From Verrucomicrobiota bacterium (lineage in GTDB: Bacteria > Verrucomicrobiota > Verrucomicrobiia > Chthoniobacterales > Terrimicrobiaceae): a stretch of 64,000 bases of DNA. Each line of letters starts with the position of its first letter. Within the stretch, counting starts at the first letter, position 1. Shown one piece after another: positions 1 through 9,297 of the stretch. A program made the position numbers and the translations under genes. The notes under the pieces are model-generated. The model searched no databases. It was not told the origin of the DNA and saw only the letters and a list, made by a program, of their open reading frames with translations. The stretch is taken from positions 175,334 through 239,333 of the forward strand of contig JAFKMU010000036.1 in the NCBI GenBank assembly GCA_017305195.1, in the 5' to 3' direction.

Positions 1-1
1 C

Positions 2-1222
2 CTGTTTCCGATCTTTGAAAACTCCTATCGCTGCTCGGCGCACGAGCAGTGGACGGACTCCCCCTACTACGAGCAGATGGGCTATGTCGGGGATTCGCTG
101 CTCCACGCACTTTCCAACTACGCGCTGTTTGCCGATGACCGGGTGACCCGCAGGTCGATCGAGCTGTTTGACTGGTCGCGAAGGCCATCGGGCCTCGTGG
201 CCGAGCGCTATCCCTCGGCCTGGCGGCAGGAGAGTGTCACGTACTCCATGCTGTGGGTGATGATGGTGCGCGACTACGTCGCATGGCGGGGCGACCCCGC
301 CTTGGTCCAAAGGCTGCTGCCCGGCGTTCGGAGCGTGCTCGCGGAACTCGAGGCGCTCCGGTATCGCGACGGGCTGCTGGCGCAGGCTCCCGGCTGGCCA
401 TTTGTGGACTGGGTCCCGGGTTGGGAGTTCGGCGTTGGCCCTGGCGTGAGAGCGGGCGATTCCAGCATTCTCAATCTGCATCTCGTGCTTTGCCTGCAAG
501 CGGCAGCGGAAATCGAGGAGGCTCAGGGCGACGCCACGCTGGCAAGGCGCTGCCGTCTGCGGGCCGGGACGATATTCCGCGCGGTTCTCTCCCGGTACTG
601 GGACGAAAAGCGGGGCTTGCTGCTCGATACCCCCGGCTGCGAGGAAGCCAGCGAACATGCCCAGGTTTTCGCCCTCCTCACCGGTCTCCTCGACCCCTCC
701 CGGTCTGCCGCCTGCCTGAGAGCCTTGCGGGATGAGGGGACATGCTCTGCGAAGACCACCGTCTATGCCTCGTTCTATTTGCTCGAGGCGCTTTATCGCC
801 ATGGCGAGGAGGAGGCGTTTCACCGCCGCCTCGATTTCTGGCGCGCCTTGCCGCGATTTGGCTTCACCGCCACCCCCGAGGCCCCGGAACCCTCCCGCAG
901 CGATGCCCACGCCTGGGGTTCTCATCCGGCGTGGCATTCGGTCGCTTCCATCGCGGGCATCCGGCCGGGCCTGCCGGGGTTCAGGCGGATTCGCATCGCC
1001 CCCTGTCCCGGACCGTTTCAGACGATCGAGTGCTCCGTTCCGCATCCCCGAGGGCTGATCTCGATGCGGCTGGAAACCGCTCAGGACCATGCCGTTGCGG
1101 ATATCGAGCTGCCTGCGGGGCTGTCAGGCTCCTTTCTCTGGAAAGGGCAGCGCAGGGAACTTTCCCCCGGCGGGAATCACTTTCAGGCCACAAACCCAAA
1201 AAAACACGGCGTAAGAGGATAA
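2..1222 (+). CDS. Alpha-L-rhamnosidase (GH78-like), C-terminal part, truncated by window edge
   Basis: The reading frame is already open at base 2, so the start lies outside the window; about 406 residues are visible. The segment DSPYYEQMGYVGD near the visible N terminus matches the conserved entrance of the GH78 (alpha/alpha)6 catalytic barrel. It is followed by the helix-rich barrel (WRQESVTYSMLWVMMVRDY, GDSSILNLHLVLCLQAAA). A beta-sandwich tail begins near GIRPGLPGFRRIRIAPCPG, as in the usual rhamnosidase C-terminal domain. The expected activity is hydrolysis of terminal alpha-L-rhamnose from plant or algal polysaccharides or glycosides. The gene ends 126 bases before the next one on the same strand. 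Secretion cannot be judged without the N terminus. Confidence 0.85.
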   Translation: MFPIFENSYRCSAHEQWTDSPYYEQMGYVGDSLLHALSNYALFADDRVTRRSIELFDWSRRPSGLVAERYPSAWRQESVTYSMLWVMMVRDYVAWRGDPALVQRLLPGVRSVLAELEALRYRDGLLAQAPGWPFVDWVPGWEFGVGPGVRAGDSSILNLHLVLCLQAAAEIEEAQGDATLARRCRLRAGTIFRAVLSRYWDEKRGLLLDTPGCEEASEHAQVFALLTGLLDPSRSAACLRALRDEGTCSAKTTVYASFYLLEALYRHGEEEAFHRRLDFWRALPRFGFTATPEAPEPSRSDAHAWGSHPAWHSVASIAGIRPGLPGFRRIRIAPCPGPFQTIECSVPHPRGLISMRLETAQDHAVADIELPAGLSGSFLWKGQRRELSPGGNHFQATNPKKHGVRG

Positions 1223-1278
1223 TCCGCATCCGACTCCCTCCACGAATCGTTGCTTCTGAGCAGATCAAACCTTTTCCC

Positions 1279-1317
1279 TTGACCTTCCTTCCCTCGACAT
1301 CTAACCTTTGATGTCGA
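1279..1317 (+). promoter_or_regulatory. Candidate promoter with inverted repeat over the -10
   Basis: TTGACC at 1279-1284 is followed after 17 bases by TAACCT at 1302-1307, a weak -35/-10 pair. A perfect 8-bp inverted repeat, TCGACATC (1294-1301) and GATGTCGA (1310-1317), brackets the -10. The position, 32-55 bases before the PEP-CTERM gene, suits an operator. A 5' leader hairpin would look the same. Confidence 0.3.
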
Positions 1318-1348
1318 CAGCGAGATTTCACCCCCACCGCTTATTACG

Positions 1349-3262
1349 ATGACCACAAAATCACACTTCCCCCACTTCGCTCGAGTGAACCAGTTGCACT
1401 CTGCGATCGTTGAGCGAATCTCAAAAGGCGTTCTTCTGGCCTGCCTGCCCCTCGGGCTTGCGGCGCAGACCCAGGCAGCCGAGATTCAGAAAGCTAATAA
1501 TAGCACGGCTCTTAATCTCACTGGCTCGTGGGTTGGGGGAGTCGTTCCTGGTGCTTCGGATATTGCTTTGTTTGACAGTACAATGACGGCAACACGATAT
1601 ACGGCTGTTGGCGGAAATGTGAGCTTTGCCGGCATTAAGGTGACTAACCTTGGATGGGATCAATACATTAACGCTACTGCTGGAGCCACGATGACGCTGG
1701 GTTCCTCCGGCATTGACATGAGTTCGGCTGCGGCAAACTTGTCTATAGCTGCCGTCATGGACCTGAGCGCAAGCCAGACGTGGACTGTCGCTTCGGGCCG
1801 GACGCTTGCTGTAAGCGGTGCGAGCGTGGGCGCTGGTACGATCACCCTGACTGGTTCGGGTACTTATTCCCTGGGGGGGAATAGCACGCTTTCCTCCGGT
1901 GTTGTGGTCTCAGGTGCGCTTGGCACTGGCACCGTGAATCTTGAGGATGGGATTCACATTGCAAGTACAACCAATCGGACGATCGCAAACGCACTGAATC
2001 TCAATGGCAATATCAGCATAGATATGACGTCGACTAACGTGCTCAACTTCATTGGGGGGATGAACGTTGGATCCAGCACCAGGACGATCACGATCAATAA
2101 CACCAGCGGAAGCGCCACGTCCCCCTCGCTCGCTTTCGGCGGCGGCGTTGGATCGACATCCTCCCAGATCACCGGTAGTGGCATGTTGGTCTTCGAGAAT
2201 GGAAATGCCTCAGGCTCCCCCGTGGTTTCTGTTCGTCTCGGCAGCGGAAGTCCTAACGACTATACTGTGATCAGTTCGGATGTGACCATTGGCAGCGGGG
2301 TTTCGCTGATTACTGCTACGTCCAATACTCTCACCGCGAGCTCGGATATGACGGTCAACACGGGGGGAATATTGAACTTGAGTAACAATGGAGGATCGTC
2401 GGCGTCACAAACCATTGGATCGCTGTCGGGCGGGGGTACTGTGGTCAACTCTTCTACAAGCAATGGCACTGCGATTCTAACGATCGACGGAGGCTCCAAC
2501 GTGTCTCGAACAACCTTCTCCGGTACGGTCCAAAATGGCTCCACGGCATTTGTTTCCATCGTAAAGAGCGGTTCCACGACCCAGGTGTTTTCTGGAGCTA
2601 ACAACTACACCGGAGCCACGACCGTTAACGGCGGTACGCTGCTCATTGACGGAACCCATATCCAGACCGTGAACGGATCCGGATATACCGTCAACTCGGG
2701 GGCTACGCTGGGTGGCACTGGGCGTTTCTCCCGGTTTAGCTCGTCGAACACCACCAGTGCAGTGCTCGTCAACTCTGGCGGTACTCTGGCTCCGGGCGAT
2801 GGTGGCACCGGTACGCTCACTCTGGACGGCGTGAATTTTTCCGGAGTCAATACCCGCGTGCTCAACATGGCTTCCGGGGCGAAGTTCTCCTTTGATCTCG
2901 CAGGTGATGGATCGGCGGCGGATCAGGTGGCGTTTTGGAATTATGTGAGCGGAGACCTCCTGCTCAACAGCAATGCCATCAACCTTTCTATCATCGGCAC
3001 GCTGGTTGAGGGTACCTACACGGTCTCTCTCTTCAAATTCTACAGCGACTCCGGGACGACGCTTACGACGAGCGGCATCACCACCGGTCTGACGATCGGC
3101 ACGCTCGATCCCAGCATCCAGGGCACTCCGACGCTGACCTACAACTCGGCTGGCGGAACGATCGACATTACTTACACCGTGGTTCCGGAGCCAGCCACCT
3201 GGGCGCTGGCCGCCTTGGGTCTCACCTCGATCCTGGTGCTGCGTCGCCGGCAGGCCTGCTAA
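1349..3262 (+). CDS. PEP-CTERM protein with autotransporter-type beta-strand repeats
   Basis: This 637-residue exported protein opens with a signal peptide (about residues 1-44, hydrophobic core GVLLACLPLGLAAQTQA). The body is almost entirely Ser/Thr/Gly/Asn-rich beta-strand sequence with autotransporter-associated repeat units, clearest around residues 415-465 (TTVNGGTLLIDG, VNSGATLGGTG). The C terminus is a PEP-CTERM sorting signal: VPEPATWALAALGLTSIL, then the basic tail LRRRQAC. Such proteins are exported and processed by an exosortase, which is not in this window. The surface role is unknown; a structural or adhesive beta-solenoid is the likeliest reading. The gene follows the rhamnosidase on the same strand but has a possible promoter and a terminator of its own. 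Confidence 0.88.
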   Translation: MTTKSHFPHFARVNQLHSAIVERISKGVLLACLPLGLAAQTQAAEIQKANNSTALNLTGSWVGGVVPGASDIALFDSTMTATRYTAVGGNVSFAGIKVTNLGWDQYINATAGATMTLGSSGIDMSSAAANLSIAAVMDLSASQTWTVASGRTLAVSGASVGAGTITLTGSGTYSLGGNSTLSSGVVVSGALGTGTVNLEDGIHIASTTNRTIANALNLNGNISIDMTSTNVLNFIGGMNVGSSTRTITINNTSGSATSPSLAFGGGVGSTSSQITGSGMLVFENGNASGSPVVSVRLGSGSPNDYTVISSDVTIGSGVSLITATSNTLTASSDMTVNTGGILNLSNNGGSSASQTIGSLSGGGTVVNSSTSNGTAILTIDGGSNVSRTTFSGTVQNGSTAFVSIVKSGSTTQVFSGANNYTGATTVNGGTLLIDGTHIQTVNGSGYTVNSGATLGGTGRFSRFSSSNTTSAVLVNSGGTLAPGDGGTGTLTLDGVNFSGVNTRVLNMASGAKFSFDLAGDGSAADQVAFWNYVSGDLLLNSNAINLSIIGTLVEGTYTVSLFKFYSDSGTTLTTSGITTGLTIGTLDPSIQGTPTLTYNSAGGTIDITYTVVPEPATWALAALGLTSILVLRRRQAC

Positions 3263-3311
3263 GGGCGATCCTTCGCCGAGGCAAGCTTCGGCAGCAGCGA
3301 TCATCAACCAT

Positions 3312-3359
3312 GCAGGCTCTCCGGCGCTGCCTAAGCAATCGGTGAGCCTGCGCGGCTTT
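3312..3359 (+). terminator. Probable intrinsic terminator after the PEP-CTERM gene
   Basis: GCAGGCTC (3312-3319) pairs perfectly with GAGCCTGC (3344-3351), with an extra inner CCG/CGG pairing. The stem is followed by GCGGCTTTTATAT. It lies 50 bases after the stop codon and 60 before the next start. The loop is long, so confidence is moderate. Confidence 0.45.
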
Positions 3360-3420
3360 TATATCGACCGCGAAGTGGTGTAGTCTGTCCAGCCTGGAGC
3401 AAATCCGTCTTTGATTTCTT

Positions 3421-4878
3421 ATGAAGTTCCTCCCTCTCTTCTCCTTCCTGCTTGTCGCCCTGGATGTAACTCCCGCGGCCACGATGCAACGGGAGATCAG
3501 TCAATATGGAATCACCTGGACGTTTGATCGGGAATATCCTGTCGGGCAGTTCGTAACGGGAGACTGGTGGGTGGTCGGTCCGGTCAAGGTGGTGGGTGTC
3601 CGGCCGCTGCCGGGGCCTGTCGAAGCGCACAGCGGGGAGTTTCGGAGTCGGTACGGCGCCGCCGCTGTGGTGGACGACACCCGTATGCGCAATGGCTCGA
3701 TGATCGTGCTGCGTCCGGACAAAAGCCAGGGTTTCGACTCACGGTTGAAGAACTACAATCCGGCGCAGTCCATCACATTTCCTCTCGACCTCGGGGTCAA
3801 TCGCTCGCTCATCTCCACGATCAGCAACGAGACGCTTCCGGTGCCGGTGCTTCATGAGGTGCTGATGTGGACGAGTGAAAAGCAGTCGGCGCTGGTACTG
3901 AAATCCGCCGCTGTGCTGACCTGTCTCGCCGAGGAGCCGCCGAAGGACGCGTTTCGTCCGCCTTATGTCGGCACGGAGAAGCCGATCTTTGAGGCCAGCA
4001 AACTTCGGTGGGATCGTCTTCCGTCCCTCAAGCCGGTAGGCAATGTCCCGTCGTGGGAGCAGTTTGAAAGATACTTCGCCCGCCCGTGGCTCGATCATCA
4101 GGAGAGCTGGCTGTTGCAACATACGGGCCCGAGTGAAAACCAGGTGAACTACGGACGCGAGTTTTCCCGACTGACCTCGATGGCAAGCCTCATGCTGATG
4201 CTCGACGTGCCGCGTGAGCGCAAGGAAAAGCTGCTGATCGGGCTGGTGCAGCTTGGCATCGATCTGCACGGGCTGGCGGAGGCGGGGAGAAAATGGTCTG
4301 CTGATGGCGGGCACTGGAATGGCCGCAAATGGCCGATCCTTTTTGCCGGGCTCATGCTGGACGATCCGCGACTGGCGAAGCTTCCCGAGGGTGTCGTCTT
4401 CTCCGAGGATCAGCAGATGTATTACGGCACTGGCTGGTGCGGCCAGACGGCGCTGTACCAGATCGTCTTTCATACCGGCCCCAAGCCTCCCCATGAGGAA
4501 AAGTCTCCCGACACCTGGGACAAGGTGAACAAGCTCAGCGAAGGATATCGCTTCACTGTCTCGGGCGGATTGCCCGGCACCGCGCTCGCCGTACAGCTCA
4601 TGGGCGCGAAGGCGCTTTGGAACCACGATGCATTTTTCGATTACTACGACCGCTGGATGTCCACCGACGATCCCTATGCGGCAAAGCGAAATGGGATTCC
4701 CCGGCCCAAGGAAGAGGGGCATTCCCTGGACCCGTTTGTTGATGCGATGTGGGCGGCCTATCGGGATAAAGTGCCGGTCCAGCCTGCAGGCAAGGATAAC
4801 CTGCGCTGGGTCTGGCAGGAGGATGGGCGGCAGGGCGGGTTCGTTCCGAATCCGAAAGAAGCGAGCACCAGCCCCTAG
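3421..4878 (+). CDS. Exported protein of unknown function, polysaccharide-locus type
   Basis: This 485-residue protein begins with a short signal peptide (MKFLPLFSFLLVALDVTPAA). The mature start, YGITWTFDREYPVGQFVTGDWWVVGPV, is a pattern I associate with secreted proteins of Planctomycetes and Verrucomicrobia, but I cannot name a characterised family. Residues 75-190 look beta-rich. Residues 230-440 contain helical segments (TSMASLMLMLDVPRERKEKL, GTALAVQLMGAKALW) that could form an alpha/alpha toroid like those of lyases. No catalytic motif is evident. It lies between a PEP-CTERM gene and a convergent GH2 gene, so a role in polysaccharide processing is inferred from context only. Confidence 0.75.
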   Translation: MKFLPLFSFLLVALDVTPAATMQREISQYGITWTFDREYPVGQFVTGDWWVVGPVKVVGVRPLPGPVEAHSGEFRSRYGAAAVVDDTRMRNGSMIVLRPDKSQGFDSRLKNYNPAQSITFPLDLGVNRSLISTISNETLPVPVLHEVLMWTSEKQSALVLKSAAVLTCLAEEPPKDAFRPPYVGTEKPIFEASKLRWDRLPSLKPVGNVPSWEQFERYFARPWLDHQESWLLQHTGPSENQVNYGREFSRLTSMASLMLMLDVPRERKEKLLIGLVQLGIDLHGLAEAGRKWSADGGHWNGRKWPILFAGLMLDDPRLAKLPEGVVFSEDQQMYYGTGWCGQTALYQIVFHTGPKPPHEEKSPDTWDKVNKLSEGYRFTVSGGLPGTALAVQLMGAKALWNHDAFFDYYDRWMSTDDPYAAKRNGIPRPKEEGHSLDPFVDAMWAAYRDKVPVQPAGKDNLRWVWQEDGRQGGFVPNPKEASTSP

Positions 4879-5001
4879 AGCAGATCACGCAAACCTGTAG
4901 ATGCGGCTCGGCGCTATCGGCTGCATCTCTGTCCAGACGCTCTGGCGCAAGCGGACGACCCGGCACGCGGTATCAGCTGCGGTAGCGAAATATGCGTGTC
5001 G

Positions 5002-5032
5002 TGAACACCGCGCAGTCTGGCCTCGGTGTTCA
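5002..5032 (-). terminator. Possible hairpin terminator between convergent genes
   Basis: A perfect 9-bp stem, TGAACACCG (5002-5010) with CGGTGTTCA (5024-5032), overlaps the stop codon of the minus-strand GH2 gene. The loop is 13 bases. No clear U-tract follows on either strand, so this may not be a classical intrinsic terminator. Confidence 0.3.
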
Positions 5033-7927
5033 GGCCAGCCCGGTTCGGTCAATACACCGACGGAAAAGCCGGTGTTCATTTCCGGGAAGGATCAGGCTGC
5101 CAGCGTAGCTGAGCAGGTTGCGCAGGAGCTGGCGTGCGAGAGGTGATTCACCAAGAGTTGGGAGCAGATTGAGGTGGGAGATGAAAAGGGTGCCCCGACC
5201 GATCGGAACGCGATAAACAGCGGCTCCCCAGAAATACGCAGCAGGCCGGGTCCACATATTCATCGAGAATGCGCCGATCTCCACCGCGCCGCCTGCGGCG
5301 ATGACGTCTTCCGCACTGTCCCAGCGTTCACCGAGAACCTCCGAGTACAGGCGGCCGGCCACGCCGGGTTCACCCAGGCCGTCGAGGAGCGGGGAACGCT
5401 TCAGGTAGGTGCTGGTGCGCATGACGGGCTGGACTCCGATGAAATGCGGGAGGAGCCAGCGGTAAAGCATGGGCGTGTCGGGGTTGAGGATCACGGCGGA
5501 CCCTCCGGCCTCGACGATGTTGCGAAGCTGGCCGAGCAGCTCCCAATGGGAATTCGCCGATGAGGCTATGGCGCTCCACTCCAGGAGCACGACGTTGCTC
5601 TTGTCGCGGGAGTTGTTCCCGAAAGGTTCGCACTGAATATTGCAGGCCCGGAGCAGGTCCTCCGCGGCCGGGTTGGCGAGGCGTCCCGAGATCTTGATCT
5701 CCGGGCGATCTGCTTCGTTGATCACACCGATTTCCCGCGTCTGGCTGGAAATGGTCCGGTCGCCGCAGCGCAGCGCGGCCTGCAGCCGATAGATGCCCGC
5801 CTCCTGCATGGGCTGGAGGATTTCCACCCGAGCCGTGCTTCCCGGAGGCAGCGTCGTTCCATGCGATTGCGTTTCCCCGGATGGCAGGTGGAGCGTGATC
5901 TCCAGCTCTCCCCCTGGAACAGGCTTGTCGTCGCTTACGATGTGGACGGTCGCATCGAGCCCCTGCCCGGTTGCCAGCCAGGTCGGAGAGGCTTCGATCC
6001 CGATGGCGGGATCGGCGATGGCGGAGGAGAGGGCTTTGAGCAGCGGCTTGGGACGGCGCCAGAAATCCAGGACGCCAAAAAGCTCCCCGCTGGCGTCGGC
6101 CAGCTGGCAGAGGCAGAAGCCCGCCACGTTGGGGTTGTTGCGGATGGCGATCGTGATGTCCGCCACCTCTCCGGCCCGGGCCTGATTGACGGCGGTGATC
6201 CAGTTTTCGACGGAGCCAAACTCATCAGCCAGCCCCGCTGCGTCAAACCGCTGGCAGAGGGAATCGTAAAAATCGCGATGGAGACGCCAGTCCTCCAGGC
6301 CGGTCTCTTGTTCCTGCCGGGTATAGGTCTCCAGCACGCGCGGGAAATCCGGAGGCGTCTCGGCAGCGCCGTACTCGGCCAGGAAGAGCAGCTGATTGCC
6401 GGAGTCGAGCCGACCGTAATGCTCCACCGTCGCATTTGTCGGCGGCAGACTGCAGTAGACGTGGACATCCGTGAGCTTTTCGACGACGTCGGACTGCGGC
6501 GAAAGGAAGCGGGACGAGTCCATGCGCGAGGTGTCATGGATCATGGTTTCCGCTCCCTGCACGGACGCTCTCGCATAGCCGCCGGAGGTGTCGATGACGA
6601 GACGGCTGGGATCGCTGGCGCGGGCGACATGGAGCATTCGCTCGGCGAGATCCCTCATCTCGCCCGGGGCATAGCCGAGGAGATGAAAGGATTCGTTGAA
6701 CAGTCCCCACATCACGATGCAAGTCCGGGTGCGGTGCGCGGAGATCAACGCCTGGATTTCCCGGGCGATCCGGCTTTCGGTCCGAGGGCCGTTGGCGATC
6801 CAGCCGATGGGCGGCTCCATCATTACGAGGATGCCGAGGCGGTCCGCGATATCGAGATACCACGGTTCCGCAGGCCCGAGATGGATGCGGAGGAAGTTAA
6901 ATCCCGCCTGCTTCAGGGTGATGAGTTCCCGGGCGGCCAGCCGCCATGATGCGGGGCCGGCGAGTCGGCGCGGGTAGGCGCGCTGCTGGAGGATGCCCTT
7001 GAGAACGATCGGCTGGCCATTCAGGTGAAACTGGCGGTCCCGGATGGTGAACTCGCGAATGCCGAATCGCCGATGCACGGTGTGGGTCGAGTGCCGCGTG
7101 GAGATCGAGGCCCGGAGATCGTAAAGCACCGGGGCATCGGGATGCCACTCCGCCAGGCCGTCGATACCCAGAGAGAACTCTCCGGATTCCGGCGCGTCGC
7201 CGGAGATCACTCTCTGGCCGATTTTCAAAGTGCGTCCCGATTCAGGTTCGATGACTTCAAAGAAGAGAGACGCCTCCTCGGATTCCTCCCCCCTGGTCGC
7301 AGTCCATGAAATATCCAGGCGGCTGTTTTCCAAAGACGGGGTAACCGAGAGGTCAACGAAATGCACGGGCGGCAGCATCTCCAGCCAGACCTTTCCCCAC
7401 AGGCCGCCGTAATTGTAGTACCAGCCCGCTTTTCCGACCGGGAGGTCGCTTTGGTTGAGCGGAGCGCCGCTGCGCAAGCCGTCCACCTCGTGGTTTTGCG
7501 GGGGATTGATCACCCGGACGACCAGGTGATTTTTCCTGCCGGGGAGGATGATGTCGCTGACGTCGAAGGAAAAAGCATCGCTCATGCCCTCGTGCTCGCC
7601 GATCTTCCTGCCGTTCAGCCAGCACTCGCACCAGTAGCTCGCCGCCTCGAAGGTCAGCTTGGACACACAGTTCTCCGTCGCGCCCGGGGCGATGAATTCC
7701 TTCCAGTACCACCCGGCGCCGTCATAGCCCGGCTCCCAGTATTCCCACGGCATACCCGTGGTGACCGGACGGGTTTCCGCAGGCGTGGCTTCCGTCCAGC
7801 CGCGCTGCCCTCCCTGATTTTCCGGATCAATCGCAAAATCCCAGAACCCGCCGATCTCCCGTTTCAGGGCGTGAAATTTTTCCGAAGATTTCGGACTCGA
7901 GGAGAGAACTGGGGTCACTGGCGACAT
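5030..7927 (-). CDS. Glycoside hydrolase family 2-type enzyme
   Basis: This 965-residue protein has the GH2 order. An N-terminal jelly-roll sugar-binding domain (FEAASYWCECWLNGRKIGEHEG) is followed by an immunoglobulin-like domain ending in FGIREFTI. Then comes a TIM barrel with FNFLRIHLGPAEPWYLDIADRLG, the acid/base Glu in MWGLFNES (about residue 412) and the nucleophile Glu in FLAEYGA (about 518). The long C-terminal region holds a further beta domain and a glutamine-amidotransferase-like tail. I see no signal peptide. I chose the ATG at 7927, because the start at 7993 would place a perfect palindromic operator inside the coding region. The gene is divergent from a LacI gene and probably repressed by it. 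Substrate is unknown; beta-galactosidase, glucuronidase and mannosidase are all possible. Confidence 0.85.
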   Translation of the reverse strand: MSPVTPVLSSSPKSSEKFHALKREIGGFWDFAIDPENQGGQRGWTEATPAETRPVTTGMPWEYWEPGYDGAGWYWKEFIAPGATENCVSKLTFEAASYWCECWLNGRKIGEHEGMSDAFSFDVSDIILPGRKNHLVVRVINPPQNHEVDGLRSGAPLNQSDLPVGKAGWYYNYGGLWGKVWLEMLPPVHFVDLSVTPSLENSRLDISWTATRGEESEEASLFFEVIEPESGRTLKIGQRVISGDAPESGEFSLGIDGLAEWHPDAPVLYDLRASISTRHSTHTVHRRFGIREFTIRDRQFHLNGQPIVLKGILQQRAYPRRLAGPASWRLAARELITLKQAGFNFLRIHLGPAEPWYLDIADRLGILVMMEPPIGWIANGPRTESRIAREIQALISAHRTRTCIVMWGLFNESFHLLGYAPGEMRDLAERMLHVARASDPSRLVIDTSGGYARASVQGAETMIHDTSRMDSSRFLSPQSDVVEKLTDVHVYCSLPPTNATVEHYGRLDSGNQLLFLAEYGAAETPPDFPRVLETYTRQEQETGLEDWRLHRDFYDSLCQRFDAAGLADEFGSVENWITAVNQARAGEVADITIAIRNNPNVAGFCLCQLADASGELFGVLDFWRRPKPLLKALSSAIADPAIGIEASPTWLATGQGLDATVHIVSDDKPVPGGELEITLHLPSGETQSHGTTLPPGSTARVEILQPMQEAGIYRLQAALRCGDRTISSQTREIGVINEADRPEIKISGRLANPAAEDLLRACNIQCEPFGNNSRDKSNVVLLEWSAIASSANSHWELLGQLRNIVEAGGSAVILNPDTPMLYRWLLPHFIGVQPVMRTSTYLKRSPLLDGLGEPGVAGRLYSEVLGERWDSAEDVIAAGGAVEIGAFSMNMWTRPAAYFWGAAVYRVPIGRGTLFISHLNLLPTLGESPLARQLLRNLLSYAGSLILPGNEHRLFRRCIDRTGLA

Positions 7928-7935
7928 GCGAAATC

Positions 7936-7965
7936 TGAATATAATCACACGTGTGATTATATTCA
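7936..7965. promoter_or_regulatory. LacI operator 1: perfect 30-bp palindrome with a -10 hexamer on each strand
   Basis: The half-site TGAATATAATCACAC is followed by its exact reverse complement. TATAAT occurs on the plus strand at 7940-7945 and on the minus strand at 7961-7956. Bound repressor would therefore cover possible -10 elements of both the GH2 gene and the divergent LacI gene. The core 16-mer is at 7943-7958. No good -35 hexamers are visible. Confidence 0.8.
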
Positions 7966-8041
7966 ATGCATTTTTCCCTGAGGAGAGGGGCATTCATCTT
8001 ATGTTTGACCTGTCCCTGCCGGACACCAGAACATGCCCCCT

Positions 8042-9085
8042 ATGGTTTCGCTGAAACGCATTGCAGCTGAGTTGGATGTTTCCTACAGCCTCGTCTCCAA
8101 GGTGCTCAATGGGCGGCTCGGTACGACGGGGGTCAGCGCGGCCACGCGCGATGCGATCCAGAAGAAAGCGAAAGAGCTGAACTACGTACCCAACCGTCTG
8201 GCGGTGGCGCTGAAGGCGGGACGCCGGGGAGTGGTCGGGATCTTTTTCCACCACATGGGCATCCCGGGGAGTGATTTGAGCGATCGTTTGCTCAAGGGCC
8301 TGGTCGACGGGCTCGATCAGGGCTCATCCCGCATGTGGCTCCGGTATTTTACCACCGATAGCGAATTTCTCGATGCCTGTGATTCCCGGCTCCAGAGCGA
8401 GGTTGACGGGCTGATCGTCGCCGGGGTGTATCACTCGGGGTTGACCGAGCGTCTGCGCGAACTCGAGCGGCTGGGAGTTCCCGTGGTGACGATGTTTGAC
8501 AGCGAGCCTGCCCCCTCTGCGGACAATCCGGTCACGCGGGTGCAGGTTTCCTATTTTTCCCATGGCTATGTGCCGACGAAGCATCTGCTGGATCTGGGCT
8601 GTCGGCGTCTGGCCTGCCTGGACACGGACGAGAGCCGGACGAAGGGGTTTTTGCAGGCTCACAAGGACGCCAAGGTGCGCGTCGACCGGTCTCTGGTCAT
8701 GCCGTCAAAGAAATTCCTGAAAGAGGACGGGCGTAAAGCGGCCAAGGCCCTCCTTGCGGCGGGCCTACCGGTGGATGGCATCGTTTGCCAGTCCGATGCA
8801 CAGGCCAATGGCGTGATCTGCGAGTTGATCCTGAAAGGCGTCAAGATACCCGAGCAGGTCAAGGTGACGGGTGTGGATAATTCCCCGCTCGCCGAGGAAT
8901 GCATCGTGCCGATCACGTCGATGACGTCGGAGGTTCGCAAGGCTGGCCTGAAGTCCGTGGAGCTCCTCTTTCAGCGTATCGAGGGCGTCAAAGTCAAATC
9001 GGTCCTGATCGAGCCGAAGCTGGTGGCGAGAAACTCCACCGGGGAGGCTCCCCCCAGGTCGCTGAATCGGGCTGAGCTGGAATAA
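8042..9085 (+). CDS. LacI-family transcriptional regulator, paralog 1
   Basis: This 347-residue protein starts with the LacI helix-turn-helix (SLKRIAAELDVSYSLVSKVL) and the hinge region (NYVPNRLAVALKAGR). A periplasmic-binding-protein-like sensor domain follows, ending with DGIVCQSDAQANGV and VTGVDNSPLAEECIVPITSM. I prefer the ATG at 8042 over 8033, because the alignment with its paralog at 19447 begins there. The first 33 residues of the two proteins are identical, including the recognition helix, so both should bind the same operator. It is divergent from the GH2 gene across a perfect palindrome, which suggests autoregulation. The ligand is unknown, probably a sugar released from the target polysaccharide. 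Confidence 0.93.
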   Translation: MVSLKRIAAELDVSYSLVSKVLNGRLGTTGVSAATRDAIQKKAKELNYVPNRLAVALKAGRRGVVGIFFHHMGIPGSDLSDRLLKGLVDGLDQGSSRMWLRYFTTDSEFLDACDSRLQSEVDGLIVAGVYHSGLTERLRELERLGVPVVTMFDSEPAPSADNPVTRVQVSYFSHGYVPTKHLLDLGCRRLACLDTDESRTKGFLQAHKDAKVRVDRSLVMPSKKFLKEDGRKAAKALLAAGLPVDGIVCQSDAQANGVICELILKGVKIPEQVKVTGVDNSPLAEECIVPITSMTSEVRKAGLKSVELLFQRIEGVKVKSVLIEPKLVARNSTGEAPPRSLNRAELE

Positions 9086-9297
9086 ACGCTCCCGGATCCA
9101 GTCTGCGGAAAGCTCGAAACTCCTCCTGCTATGAGCGGGAGCCTGCGCCTGCACGGCATCCTATCGAGAAAGGTCGAACATGAAGCTCGGGAGGGCGCAC
9201 CAGTCTCCGGAAAGGAAGCTGGAGACATGCGGAAACGATATCAAAAATCGATAGCAACCAGCCCTCAAGCTCCCGCGAATCCGCCGGGAAGCGGATG

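Noticed and set aside
1349..3262. Tandem DNA repeats in the beta-strand-repeat protein gene
   Set aside because: The repeats are at the protein level only; nucleotide units are too diverged to call a DNA repeat array.
3275..3292. Hairpin GCCGAGGC-AA-GCTTCGGC just after the PEP-CTERM stop
   Set aside because: It needs a G-T pair, has a two-base loop and no U-tract; the hairpin at 3312-3351 is the better terminator.
3402..3417. AATCC...TTGATT before the unknown exported gene, resembling the LacI operator
   Set aside because: Arm spacing is one base short and the inner arms do not match the consensus.
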